Shown: positions 1 to 7,084, counted from the stretch's first letter. The stretch: DNA of 7,759 bases from Clostridia bacterium (GCA_017650795.1 JAGCEE010000310.1:1-7759), one strand, 5' to 3'. Numbers and translations: made by a program. Notes: generated by a model not told the origin, from the sequence alone.

Positions 1-923
1 ATTTTTTTAGAATTAGAAATGTTTTCGGTAGAAAGGTCTAACACTCCTCTAAAAGTTTTTGACTTCATTGCCGAAACAATCTTGCTCCAATTTGAAATAT
101 CTTCATTCTCAAAGTCTGCATTTATAATATCAGTAGGGGATGTTCTTTGGTCTAGGTTAATATATTTTACTCTATCATTTTTGTTTGCAGGAGCAGAAAC
201 CAACTTATTTTCTGCTGTTTCTGTTGCGGGGGTTTCGTTGTTGGAAATTTTAAAAACTTCCAAATTGTCAAAGAAAACGGCACTTGCAGATGGGTTTTTG
301 TCCTTAGATCCAAGCCATAACTCTGTTTTTATTTTTTCTACATCTTTGCCAGTTGTAATGTAAAAGGTGTATTGAGTCCACTCGCTTGCATGACTATATG
401 TTATATTTTCAAAACCCAAGTCGCTTTTAAGTCCGGTAATATATATTGAGCCTTGTGCGTCTTGTAAAGCTCTTACCCAAACAATAACTTTGTAGTTTGA
501 ATATGCATCAAGTGAAAGCGATGATGCGTTTGTGTAATACTGCACTGCTTTTGCGCTTGCCTTATCGTTCTGCTTGTTTCTGGCATTTATCATGAGAACA
601 TAGTTGTCGGCATTGTCATTTAGTTTTGTTGGAAGAACACTGTTAGATTCAAGATACATAGATTTATTGTACTTGTCTAGATTTATTGTTCCACTTGTTG
701 CCGTGCTATCACTAAATCCTTTTGTCCAACCTGTTGGGCTAGGATACACAGATGTTGTGCTGTTTGATGCAAAGTTTAAATTTGACCAAGAAGTCACTGC
801 TTCGGTGTAAGCCATTACAGGACTTGTGCGCAAAAAAGCACCAAAAGTAAAACAAATGCACAATGCAATTACAAACATAACTCCAATGTGAAATTTTTTT
901 ATTTTTAAATTGTTTTTCGTCAT
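1..923 (-). CDS. Exported surface protein with carbohydrate-binding-like beta-sandwich, 3' end cut by window edge
   Basis: An open frame of 307 codons runs from the ATG at 923 to the left edge without a stop, so the C-terminus is missing. GAGGT lies 5 nt before the ATG. Residues 1-38 form a signal peptide: basic start (KNNLKIKK), hydrophobic core at about 13-30, and likely cleavage after VMA at 36-38. Residues 40-228 look like a CBM4/9 or galactose-binding-like beta-sandwich. Supporting features are many alternating beta strands, a Y-x-V-x-V-W-V strand near 144-150, W182-x-x-Y-x-F, ELWLG at 201-205 and a closing FFDNLEV near 217-223. A Thr/Ala/Asn linker (229-250) follows. A second module seems to start at about 265 (INADFEN...NW, the usual opening of such domains). 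It is likely a secreted or cell-wall protein that binds glycans or surfaces; the ligand and any catalytic domain are unknown. Exported beta-sandwich is well supported; CBM family assignment is inference. Confidence 0.85.
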   Translation of the reverse strand, partial: MTKNNLKIKKFHIGVMFVIALCICFTFGAFLRTSPVMAYTEAVTSWSNLNFASNSTTSVYPSPTGWTKGFSDSTATSGTINLDKYNKSMYLESNSVLPTKLNDNADNYVLMINARNKQNDKASAKAVQYYTNASSLSLDAYSNYKVIVWVRALQDAQGSIYITGLKSDLGFENITYSHASEWTQYTFYITTGKDVEKIKTELWLGSKDKNPSASAVFFDNLEVFKISNNETPATETAENKLVSAPANKNDRVKYINLDQRTSPTDIINADFENEDISNWSKIVSAMKSKTFRGVLDLSTENISNSKK

Positions 924-964
924 AGAATACCTCGCATAGATTTAACCCTTAGAGTATATACTAA

Positions 965-993
965 ATTAGATAATAAGGCAAATACTTTGGCAA
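965..993 (-). promoter_or_regulatory. Sigma-A-type promoter of the surface protein gene
   Basis: Read on the minus strand, -35 TTGCCA (993-988) and -10 TCTAAT (970-965) are separated by exactly 17 bp. Each hexamer matches the consensus at 5 of 6 positions. The predicted transcription start is near 958, giving a leader of about 35 nt with a GAGGT ribosome binding site. Confidence 0.65.
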
Positions 994-1031
994 AATTTTT
1001 ATTAACAAACTCACGATTATTTGCTTGTGCA

Positions 1032-1062
1032 TTGCTATTAGTAAATAAATATTAAATATTAT
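1032..1062 (+). promoter_or_regulatory. Possible promoter of the TauE-like pair
   Basis: TTGCTA (1032-1037) and TATTAT (1057-1062) are 19 bp apart, a little long, and would give a very short leader before the ATG at 1081. A second -10-like box, TATAAA (1072-1077), is too near the start codon to serve the same gene. The 157-bp gap between the divergent genes (924-1080) otherwise holds only the minus-strand promoter. Weak evidence in AT-rich DNA. Confidence 0.25.
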
Positions 1063-1080
1063 TTTGCGCAATATAAACTT

Positions 1081-1443
1081 ATGAACAAAAAAAATACGCC
1101 TCTTAAAATAATTTTGGCATCAATTACCGGATTTTTAAATGGATTTTTGGGCGGTGGCGGGGGTTTGTTTAGTGTTGTTGCTCTAAAAAATTTTTATCAC
1201 CTAAACACCAAAAATGTCCATGCAAACACGGTGGCTATAATTTTTCCAATAAGTTTTGTTAGTTCTGTTATTTATTTATCAAAAAATACATTTGAACCAA
1301 TAAGTTTGGCAAGTATTGTTCTTGGTTCGGTCGCCGGTGGAGTTATTGGTGCGATACTACTAAAAAAAATAAAATCTAATATCGTTTCATGGTTGTTTGT
1401 TATTATTTTATATACTGCTGGCGTGAAGATGCTTTTAACATGA
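1081..1443 (+). CDS. Half-size TauE/SafE (TSUP) family membrane protein, N-terminal-half type
   Basis: A 120-residue integral membrane protein with four predicted membrane segments (about 8-36, 46-66, 73-94, 99-118). The first carries the glycine-rich signature of the TauE/SafE family, GFLNGFLGGGGGLF at 17-30. Members are usually about 250 residues with two homologous four-helix halves; this equals one half. The partner half is encoded 16 nt downstream, so the two probably assemble into one transporter. The family exports sulfite, sulfonates or other small anions, but nothing here fixes the substrate. No Shine-Dalgarno sequence precedes the ATG at 1081, and the in-frame stop at 1042 leaves no better upstream ATG, GTG or TTG start. 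Family assignment is good; substrate unknown. Confidence 0.85.
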   Translation: MNKKNTPLKIILASITGFLNGFLGGGGGLFSVVALKNFYHLNTKNVHANTVAIIFPISFVSSVIYLSKNTFEPISLASIVLGSVAGGVIGAILLKKIKSNIVSWLFVIILYTAGVKMLLT

Positions 1444-1459
1444 AACAAGGAAGAAATAA

Positions 1460-1831
1460 ATGGTTTTTGCTTATATTTTGATTGGTGTTTTGTCTGGAAT
1501 TTTAGGAGGAATGGGGCTTGGCGGTGGAACAATACTAATTCCATTATTGACGATAGTGATGGGTTTTAATCAGCAACTTGCACAAGGAATAAACTTAATA
1601 TCTTTTTGTTTAATGTCCGTTTTTGCAATTATAATTCATGTAAGGAATAGATACATAAATTTAAAAATTGTACTATTTTTTAGCATTTTTGCAATTATTT
1701 TTGCAATTTTAGGGTCATTATTGGCCAATTTTATAGGTTCTGTTGTTTTAAAACGAGTTTTTGGAGCATTACTTATTTTAATTTCTTTATTAACCACGAT
1801 TCAAGAATTAAAAGAACACTACAAAGATTAG
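1460..1831 (+). CDS. Half-size TauE/SafE (TSUP) family membrane protein, second half of a split pair
   Basis: A 123-residue membrane protein with about four hydrophobic segments (3-33, 43-61, 68-93, 97-114). The family glycine motif is GVLSGILGGMGLGGGT (9-24), followed by the usual Pro (IPLL), and AQGINLISF at 41-49 matches the conserved start of helix two. The C-terminus is short and charged. AAGGAAG at 1447-1453 is a proper ribosome binding site. An in-frame TAA (1457-1459) directly precedes the ATG, so this is a designed separate start and not one gene broken by a single frameshift. It is presumably co-transcribed with the preceding half and forms a hetero-oligomeric transporter with it. 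No clear terminator follows, so some transcripts may continue into the signal peptidase gene. Confidence 0.85.
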   Translation: MVFAYILIGVLSGILGGMGLGGGTILIPLLTIVMGFNQQLAQGINLISFCLMSVFAIIIHVRNRYINLKIVLFFSIFAIIFAILGSLLANFIGSVVLKRVFGALLILISLLTTIQELKEHYKD

Positions 1832-1863
1832 AGAAACAAAATTTTTAAAACACAACAAATAAT

Positions 1864-1892
1864 TAGACAAGTGTTTAATAAGATGTTATATT
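1864..1892 (+). promoter_or_regulatory. Promoter of the signal peptidase gene
   Basis: TAGACA (1864-1869) and TATATT (1887-1892) are separated by 17 bp, and each differs from the sigma-A consensus at one position. The predicted start is near 1899, giving a leader of about 48 nt that ends in the AAGGGG ribosome binding site (1936-1941) before the ATG at 1947. Confidence 0.55.
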
Positions 1893-1946
1893 AAGTATGT
1901 ATTGTAATAGCTGATAAGTATTGATAAATGCAACAAAGGGGTATTC

Positions 1947-3251
1947 ATGGCAAAACAAAAAAAAGAAAAAGCTAGATTTGCCAAAGTGTTATCTATTATA
2001 GCCGATATTTTGTTTATACCAATAATAGTATTGGCGCTTATTTGTATTGTTGCCACATTTACGGCAAAAGCAAATAACAGGGTTCCCTCTATTTTTGGTA
2101 AATCAATAGTCACGGTTCAATCTGGCAGTATGGAAAAAGAATATTATAAAAATGATGTGCTTGTAATCGAAAGCGTTGAAAATATGGAGAGTATTGCTGT
2201 CGGTGATGATATAGCCTTTTATGCACCACAAAAAACACATTGGGTGGATGATAATGGCAATTCTTTGGTAATAATTCACAGGGTTTTAAGAATTGTTTAT
2301 CCTCTTGATGAAGAAGGGCACAAACACAGATTTTTTATGTGTGCAGGAATAAATGGCTTGTCTATGGATGTTGCCAATTTTGAAATAGTGGCAGACGGTC
2401 AGCAAGGCGACTATTATTTACAAGAAGGCACCAATTCTTGTGCTTTGGCTGTGACACCGGCGCAAAAACAAGTGGCAAAATATGTACGAAAACTTGTTAA
2501 CATAAGAACCGTATCAAACGATGAAGAATTAAACAATACAGAAGTTGAATCCGCAAATAGTCAGGAAGTACAATACATATGTGCAGATGACGATTTGGCA
2601 ATTGAGGGGAATTACAACTATGTTGTTGGTAAGTTTTCTCATAAGGTTGTACCATTTTTGGGGGCTCTTATCAATTTTAGCGCAACTCGTGAAGGAATAA
2701 TATTTTTCGTTTTAGTTCCAACTTTAATTTTAATTGCACTTATAGTAATAAGTATGTCAAAAGAGTACAAGCGGGCAAAGGAAGCAGATTCTGAGGAAAA
2801 TATAACAATTCAACAGAATATGGAATATATTAAAACCGCAAATGCTATAAGTGAGGCTGATAGAACTCGGGAAGAAGCGGAAAATAATAAAGAAGAAACG
2901 GCCATTACAGATGATGAAAGGGCAAAAAAAGAAGTACAAGACGAGTTGGCTCTTGGTATGGCAACAGGTAGCGTTGCTTCTGATTTACCAAATGAAGAAG
3001 GCGAATTGCCTAAAAAGAAAATTCCTACAAAAAAATCAAAACCAATAACAGAGGCAAATGATGGTACAAAAAATGCAATTGCAGAGCAAGCTGCTGGTGC
3101 GGTCCCATTAAAGAGGACAAAGCCAAAAAGGACTCCTCTGGATAATGAAAACCAAGAAGCACAACATTCTTTGCCAAAAAAGATACCTGTTAAAAAGGTA
3201 AAAGAGGATAATAAAACAAAGATTAAAAAAATTCCAAGAAACAGGGCATAG
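1947..3251 (+). CDS. SipW-like (S26B) signal peptidase I with long Lys/Pro-rich C-terminal tail
   Basis: A 434-residue membrane protease expected to remove signal peptides from exported proteins. Basic N-terminus (1-10), membrane helix at about 12-39, then the active-site motif VQSGSM (57-62) with nucleophile Ser61. IIHRV (109-113) supplies His111, which replaces the lysine of ordinary bacterial type I enzymes and marks the ER/SipW-type S26B group. VVGKF (226-230) and PFLGALINF match the end of the family fold, followed by a second membrane helix at about 251-270. The stretch 114-225 is longer than usual and has two candidates for the third conserved motif (GIN at 134-136; ADDD at 213-216). 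The tail 271-434 is first acidic and helix-prone, then basic with repeats (LPKKKIPTKK, PLKRTKPKRTP, LPKKIPVKK). By topology it should be cytoplasmic. AAGGGG lies 5 nt before the ATG. Class is secure; tail function unknown. Confidence 0.88.
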   Translation: MAKQKKEKARFAKVLSIIADILFIPIIVLALICIVATFTAKANNRVPSIFGKSIVTVQSGSMEKEYYKNDVLVIESVENMESIAVGDDIAFYAPQKTHWVDDNGNSLVIIHRVLRIVYPLDEEGHKHRFFMCAGINGLSMDVANFEIVADGQQGDYYLQEGTNSCALAVTPAQKQVAKYVRKLVNIRTVSNDEELNNTEVESANSQEVQYICADDDLAIEGNYNYVVGKFSHKVVPFLGALINFSATREGIIFFVLVPTLILIALIVISMSKEYKRAKEADSEENITIQQNMEYIKTANAISEADRTREEAENNKEETAITDDERAKKEVQDELALGMATGSVASDLPNEEGELPKKKIPTKKSKPITEANDGTKNAIAEQAAGAVPLKRTKPKRTPLDNENQEAQHSLPKKIPVKKVKEDNKTKIKKIPRNRA

Positions 3252-3304
3252 GCGTGGAAAATGTCAATAGATAATAAAAATAACACAGATAAAAAATAAG
3301 AATA

Positions 3305-3338
3305 AAAAAACGAGCAATATATATGTTGCTTGTTTTTT
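3305..3338 (+). terminator. Intrinsic terminator after the signal peptidase gene
   Basis: Arms 3305-3317 and 3326-3338 pair over 13 bp with one G-U wobble (core GAGCAA/TTGCTT) around an 8-nt loop. The right arm ends in six T. It lies 54 bp beyond the stop codon. The A-run on the left arm means it could also stop transcription from the other strand. Confidence 0.75.
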
Positions 3339-3428
3339 ATTGTCTAAATAAATGGCAATGCTTTAGAACATTGATTTTATATAAATAATATCTGACTATA
3401 TTTGACAACATAATAAAACGTGGTGATA

Positions 3429-3492
3429 TTTGTAAAAAATAATTGACATTTGTACAAATATGTATTATTGTAAAATAAGTTGCTACAAAAAT
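3429..3492 (+). repeat. Cluster of TTGTA repeats, degenerate 0A-box-like
   Basis: TTTGTAAAAAA (3429-3439), TTTGTACAAAT (3449-3459) and ATTGTAAAATA (3467-3477) share the core TTGTA-N-AA at 20- and 18-bp intervals. An inverted TACAA lies at 3484-3488. The first copy matches the Spo0A box TTTGTCRAAAA at 10 of 11 positions, the others at 8. Positions near -35 and -10 suit a regulatory role, but AT-rich sequence makes chance resemblance possible. Confidence 0.4.
3443..3471 (+). promoter_or_regulatory. Promoter of the Spo0A-like gene with palindromic operator candidate
   Basis: A perfect TTGACA (3443-3448) is followed after 17 bp by TATTGT (3466-3471); alternative -10 boxes are TATTAT (3463-3468, 14 bp) and TAAAAT (3471-3476, 22 bp). 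The spacer contains the perfect 12-bp palindrome ATTTGTACAAAT (3448-3459), well placed for a repressor or activator. Expected start is around 3478-3483. The rest of the 170-bp gap between the terminator and the gene shows only a second TTGACA at 3402-3407 without a convincing -10. Confidence 0.55.
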
Positions 3493-3509
3493 GATATATA
3501 GGAGGCAAT

Positions 3510-3851
3510 ATGTTAGATAATAAACTTAGTGGTTGTGTTAGGAGTTATTTAATGGACATTGGATTAGATTTTAGTAATTATGGTAGTATTTTTATTAAGG
3601 AAGGCATTATGTATATGTTAGAAAAAGCCGATATAGTATATTCAAAGCAAATATATGAAAAACTATCTTTGGAGTATAATAAAGAAATAGACACTATAAA
3701 AAAGGGAATAAGGTCTAGCATAAACAATGCTTTGCTTAGGGGTTTGCTAAAATATGAAGGCAATACCTTAGAAAAAATATCAACAAGAAAGGCACTTGTT
3801 ATGCTTTATGAAGGATTTATTAAAAAATACGGGTATGTGTATGGATATTAA
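3510..3851 (+). CDS. Stand-alone Spo0A C-terminal-type DNA-binding protein
   Basis: A 113-residue protein that aligns along most of its length with the C-terminal DNA-binding domain of the sporulation regulator Spo0A. IGLDFSNYGSIFIKEGI (17-33) corresponds to the Spo0A stretch IGVPAHIKGYLYLREAI. LEYNKEIDTIKKGIRS (54-69) followed by ALLRG (74-78) corresponds to KYNTTASRVERAIRH...SRG, which holds the helix-turn-helix recognition helix. The N-terminal phosphoacceptor receiver domain is absent, and there is no room for one: AGGAGG at 3500-3505 sits 4 nt before the ATG. It therefore cannot be switched by the usual phosphorelay and may act by its level alone. It has its own promoter, upstream repeats and a terminator, so it is monocistronic. 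Targets are unknown; autoregulation is a reasonable guess. The conserved family helices are clear, but function in sporulation is not shown. Confidence 0.8.
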   Translation: MLDNKLSGCVRSYLMDIGLDFSNYGSIFIKEGIMYMLEKADIVYSKQIYEKLSLEYNKEIDTIKKGIRSSINNALLRGLLKYEGNTLEKISTRKALVMLYEGFIKKYGYVYGY

Positions 3852-3883
3852 CATTTGCAAGTTTGTTTTTATATTTTAATTAA

Positions 3884-3916
3884 AAAAAAGATGCTTAATA
3901 TTAAAGCATCTTTTTT
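3884..3916. terminator. Bidirectional terminator between the Spo0A-like gene and ileS
   Basis: Perfect 13-bp inverted repeat, arms 3884-3896 and 3904-3916 (core GATGCTT/AAGCATC), with a 7-nt loop. It has an A-run on the left and a T-run on the right, so it works for both convergent genes. It lies 32 bp after the plus-strand stop and 39 bp after the ileS stop. Confidence 0.85.
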
Positions 3917-3955
3917 GATTTTGGCATTTAAAAAATATTTATTCAAATAAAGCCA

Positions 3956-6900
3956 TTATCTAGAAATATATAACTTAACGGTTTTATCGTTGTATTCAAA
4001 TGTGTCGTCAAACTCGCCATTTGTTCCAACTGTTAGATCTTTTGCAAGACAATCTTTTAATATTGTGTCTTTGTTATTTACTATTGTTTGGGTTAAATCT
4101 GCATCTCCATCAACTGCGATTATTATTCTATCGGTCACTTCATAGCCACTAGATTTTCTTAGGTTTTGAACCTTAGAAACAAATTCTCTAACAGTTCCTT
4201 CCTCTATTAGTTCTTGTGTAAGGTGAGTATCCAACACAACTGCCATGCTGTCCTCGGTTGCAGATGTGTATTCGCCTGTTTGCTCAACCGAAACAAGTAT
4301 ATCGTCTTCACTTAATTCAATGTCTGTTCCATTTAATGCAAATTTATAAACATTTCCGCCCTTAACAGATTCAACTATTTCATTCGCATTGCAGGTTGCG
4401 AAATAGTTTCTTATTGCGCCAAGGAGTGCTCCATATTTTGGTCCAAGTGTTTTAAGTTGAGGCTTTATAGAGTATTTTACAAACTTTGACAAGTTTTCGT
4501 TTTCGATTACTTCCTTAACATTTAGTTCTTCTTTTATTTGAGCAACCAAATAGTAAGATAAATCAAATTTTCCACTTGCATCTGTTATATATAGTTTAGA
4601 AAGCGGTTGTCTTATTTTTATATTAGATAAATTTCTTGCACTTCTTCCAAGTTCTGTAAACTTGTAGCATAGTTCCATGTCGGTATTTAATTTTTCATCT
4701 ATATATTCTTTATTTGCTCTTGGATAATCTGCCAAGTGTACACTTCTTGGAGCATCTTCAAAAAAGTTTACAACCAAGTTTTGATAAATGCTTTCCGAAA
4801 TAAATGGAGTAAATGGGGCGGTTAGTTTGCTTAAACCAACCAAAACTGTCCAAAGTGTTTCGTAGGCACTTATTTTATCATCGGTCATTCCGCCAGCCCA
4901 AAATCTTTTTCGGCATCTTCTAACATACCAGTTGCTTAGCTCGTCAACAAAATCTTGAATCTTTCTTGCAGGTTCGGTGCATTTATATTCGTCTACATCT
5001 TTTGTGACATCTAAAACAAGCATATTAAATTTAGATAGCACCCATTTATCCATACAGGAGAGTTTGCAATCTTTTAGGATGTATTCTTTTGGATTAAATT
5101 TATCTATATCGGCATAAAGCACGAAGAAAGCGTATGTGTTCCAAAGAGTTCCAAAATAGTTTTTGATTGTTTCTGATGCAGTTTTTACTGTCATTGGCTG
5201 GTTAAACCATGGTTGAGTGGTTGTATAGAATGACCATCTAACAGCATCTGCGCCAACATTGCCGATTATTTCCATTGGTGGCCTATAATTTTGTAGGCTC
5301 TTAGAAAGTTTTATTCCGTTTTCGTCCACAACCATTCCATTTACTATAACATTTTTAAATGGCGATTTGCCAAAAAGGGCTGTGCCAAGTACAAGTTGAG
5401 TATAAAACCAACCACGACATTGGTCTGCGCCCTCTGCAATAAAGTCAGCAGGGAATCTTCGCTCAAATTCTTTTTTGTTTTCAAAAGGGTAGTGGAATTG
5501 TGCAAATGGCATACTTCCGCTATCGTACCAACAGTCTATAACATAAGGCTCACGTTTCATTGGCTTGCCACACTTTGGGCAGTAAAGTACAACATTGTCT
5601 ACATAAGGCTTGTGTAATTCTATATCGCTATCTAGTTTTCCAAGAGTTCTTAATTCTTCTCTGCTTCCAACTACGTGTGTATGGCCACATTCACATGTCC
5701 AAACGGGTAGTGGAGTACCCCAATATCTATCTCTTGATATATTCCAATCTATAACATTTTCTAGCCAATTTCCCATTCTGCCATCTTTTATGGTGTCTGG
5801 GTGCCAGTTTACGCTTTGATTGTTTTTTATTAACTCATCTTTAAATGCGGTTGTTTTTACAAACCAACCCTCTCTTGCATAATACATAAGTGGCGATTTA
5901 CATCTCCAACAATGAGGGTATTCATGTTTGTGTTTTGCAGACTTAAATATTTTGCCTGCTTTCATAAGGTCAACAGCAACTTGTTCGTTTACATCAAATA
6001 CATTTTTGCCGGCATATTCTTTAAGCTCTGGTTTAAATATTCCATCAGCGCCAGCCATTGCGACAAAAGGTAAGTTGTATTTTGTACCAACATTTGCATC
6101 ATCGGCGCCGTAGGCTGGGGCAATATGAACAATTCCTGTACCATCTGTTAGAGTGACATAGTTATCGCATGTCACAAAATATGCTTTTTGTTTGTCTTCT
6201 TCTTTTATGCAGTCAAACAGCGGAACGTACTTTTTATATTCCAAATCCTTACCCTTATAGGTTTCAAGCACACTATATTCATCTTCCTTAAAGAATGACA
6301 CAACAAGAGCTTTTGCCAAAATGTACTTTTCGGCACCTGCTTGTATTTTAACATACTCTTCATCTGGGTTTACACAAAGAGCAACATTTGAAGGGAGTGT
6401 CCATGGGGTGGTTGTCCATGCCAAAAAGTATAAATTGTCTTCATCGGCACTTTTAAATTTTGCAACAACCGTTAAGTCGTTTCTTTCTTTATAACCTTGT
6501 GCAACCTCATGGCTAGATAGGGCTGTTCCACAACTTGGGCAACAAGGAAGAACCTTGTATCCTTTATATAAAAGGCCTTTTTTGTTTAATTCACTAAGAG
6601 ACCACCAAACACTTTCAATATACTCGTCTTTGTATGTGATATAACAATCATCTTCCATATTAACAAAGTAGCCAACCCTGTCCGAAAAGGTTTTCCAAAG
6701 GTCAACATATTTCCAAACATCTTTTTTGCAGGCATCAACAAATTTTTCTACGCCATATTCTTCAATTTGTTTTTTGCCAGATATACCAATTTCTTTTTCT
6801 ACCGAAATTTCAACAGGTAGTCCATGTGTGTCCCAGCCACCCTTTCTTGGAACCTCATAACCTTGCATTAAATGATAACGATTAAATAAATCTTTTAGGG

Positions 6901-7084
6901 TTCTTGTAAGCACATGCCCAGCATGAGGCTGACCATTTGCCGTTGGGGGACCTTCATAAAAAGAAAAAAGTTTTTTGCCCTTGTTATGAGATAGGCACTT
7001 TTCTTTTATGTTGTTTTCTTGCCAAAACTTTAACACTTCTTCTTCGTTTTTGGCCAAATTTAATTCACCAACTTTTTTGTACAT
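3956..7084 (-). CDS. ileS: Isoleucine--tRNA ligase, type 2 (IleRS2-like)
   Basis: Cytoplasmic class I synthetase that charges tRNA-Ile with isoleucine, using ATP, for translation. The full length of 1042 residues fits the longer, eukaryote-like type 2 group. The HIGH box is HAGH (54-57) within PPTANGQPHAGH; the KMSKS box is KLSKS (592-596). The editing domain that hydrolyses mischarged Val-tRNA-Ile is seen in WTTTPWTLPSN (223-233) and GTGIVHIAPAYGADD (315-329). Metal-binding cysteine pairs are C182/C185 with C392/C395, and C464/C466 with C502/C505. WYDSG (519-523) and the GADQCRGWF catalytic-core motif (552-560) are intact. The anticodon-binding helical domain includes NWYVRRCRKRFW (718-729). 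The start is fixed by AGGAG at 7091-7095, 6 nt before the ATG. Expression is controlled by the T-box leader directly upstream. Type 2 enzymes are generally less sensitive to mupirocin; for this protein that is inference. Confidence 0.97.
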   Translation of the reverse strand: MYKKVGELNLAKNEEEVLKFWQENNIKEKCLSHNKGKKLFSFYEGPPTANGQPHAGHVLTRTLKDLFNRYHLMQGYEVPRKGGWDTHGLPVEISVEKEIGISGKKQIEEYGVEKFVDACKKDVWKYVDLWKTFSDRVGYFVNMEDDCYITYKDEYIESVWWSLSELNKKGLLYKGYKVLPCCPSCGTALSSHEVAQGYKERNDLTVVAKFKSADEDNLYFLAWTTTPWTLPSNVALCVNPDEEYVKIQAGAEKYILAKALVVSFFKEDEYSVLETYKGKDLEYKKYVPLFDCIKEEDKQKAYFVTCDNYVTLTDGTGIVHIAPAYGADDANVGTKYNLPFVAMAGADGIFKPELKEYAGKNVFDVNEQVAVDLMKAGKIFKSAKHKHEYPHCWRCKSPLMYYAREGWFVKTTAFKDELIKNNQSVNWHPDTIKDGRMGNWLENVIDWNISRDRYWGTPLPVWTCECGHTHVVGSREELRTLGKLDSDIELHKPYVDNVVLYCPKCGKPMKREPYVIDCWYDSGSMPFAQFHYPFENKKEFERRFPADFIAEGADQCRGWFYTQLVLGTALFGKSPFKNVIVNGMVVDENGIKLSKSLQNYRPPMEIIGNVGADAVRWSFYTTTQPWFNQPMTVKTASETIKNYFGTLWNTYAFFVLYADIDKFNPKEYILKDCKLSCMDKWVLSKFNMLVLDVTKDVDEYKCTEPARKIQDFVDELSNWYVRRCRKRFWAGGMTDDKISAYETLWTVLVGLSKLTAPFTPFISESIYQNLVVNFFEDAPRSVHLADYPRANKEYIDEKLNTDMELCYKFTELGRSARNLSNIKIRQPLSKLYITDASGKFDLSYYLVAQIKEELNVKEVIENENLSKFVKYSIKPQLKTLGPKYGALLGAIRNYFATCNANEIVESVKGGNVYKFALNGTDIELSEDDILVSVEQTGEYTSATEDSMAVVLDTHLTQELIEEGTVREFVSKVQNLRKSSGYEVTDRIIIAVDGDADLTQTIVNNKDTILKDCLAKDLTVGTNGEFDDTFEYNDKTVKLYISR

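Noticed and set aside
19..810. Plus-strand open frames at 19-363 and 604-810
   Set aside because: They lie opposite the minus-strand surface protein, have no ribosome binding sites, and show no coherent protein character.
1081..1831. Single transporter gene broken by a frameshift
   Set aside because: The second frame has its own ribosome binding site, and an in-frame stop immediately precedes its ATG, so one indel would not restore a continuous gene.
2757..3286. Minus-strand and alternative-frame open frames across the signal peptidase tail
   Set aside because: They are by-products of the Lys/Glu-rich coding sequence, which reads as Phe/Ser/Leu-rich protein on the other strand; no start signals.
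3261..3299. 12-codon open frame (MSIDNKNNTDKK) just after the signal peptidase gene
   Set aside because: Too short, low complexity, and the only purine stretch in front of it is poorly placed. It is probably chance in AT-rich DNA before the terminator.
3402..3430. Second promoter with TTGACA at 3402
   Set aside because: The box at 17-bp spacing (GATATT) is a poor match and a better-placed TTGACA lies closer to the gene.
5396..6113. Several plus-strand open frames within ileS
   Set aside because: ileS is intact and fully convincing on the minus strand, and these frames overlap one another in different frames without start signals.
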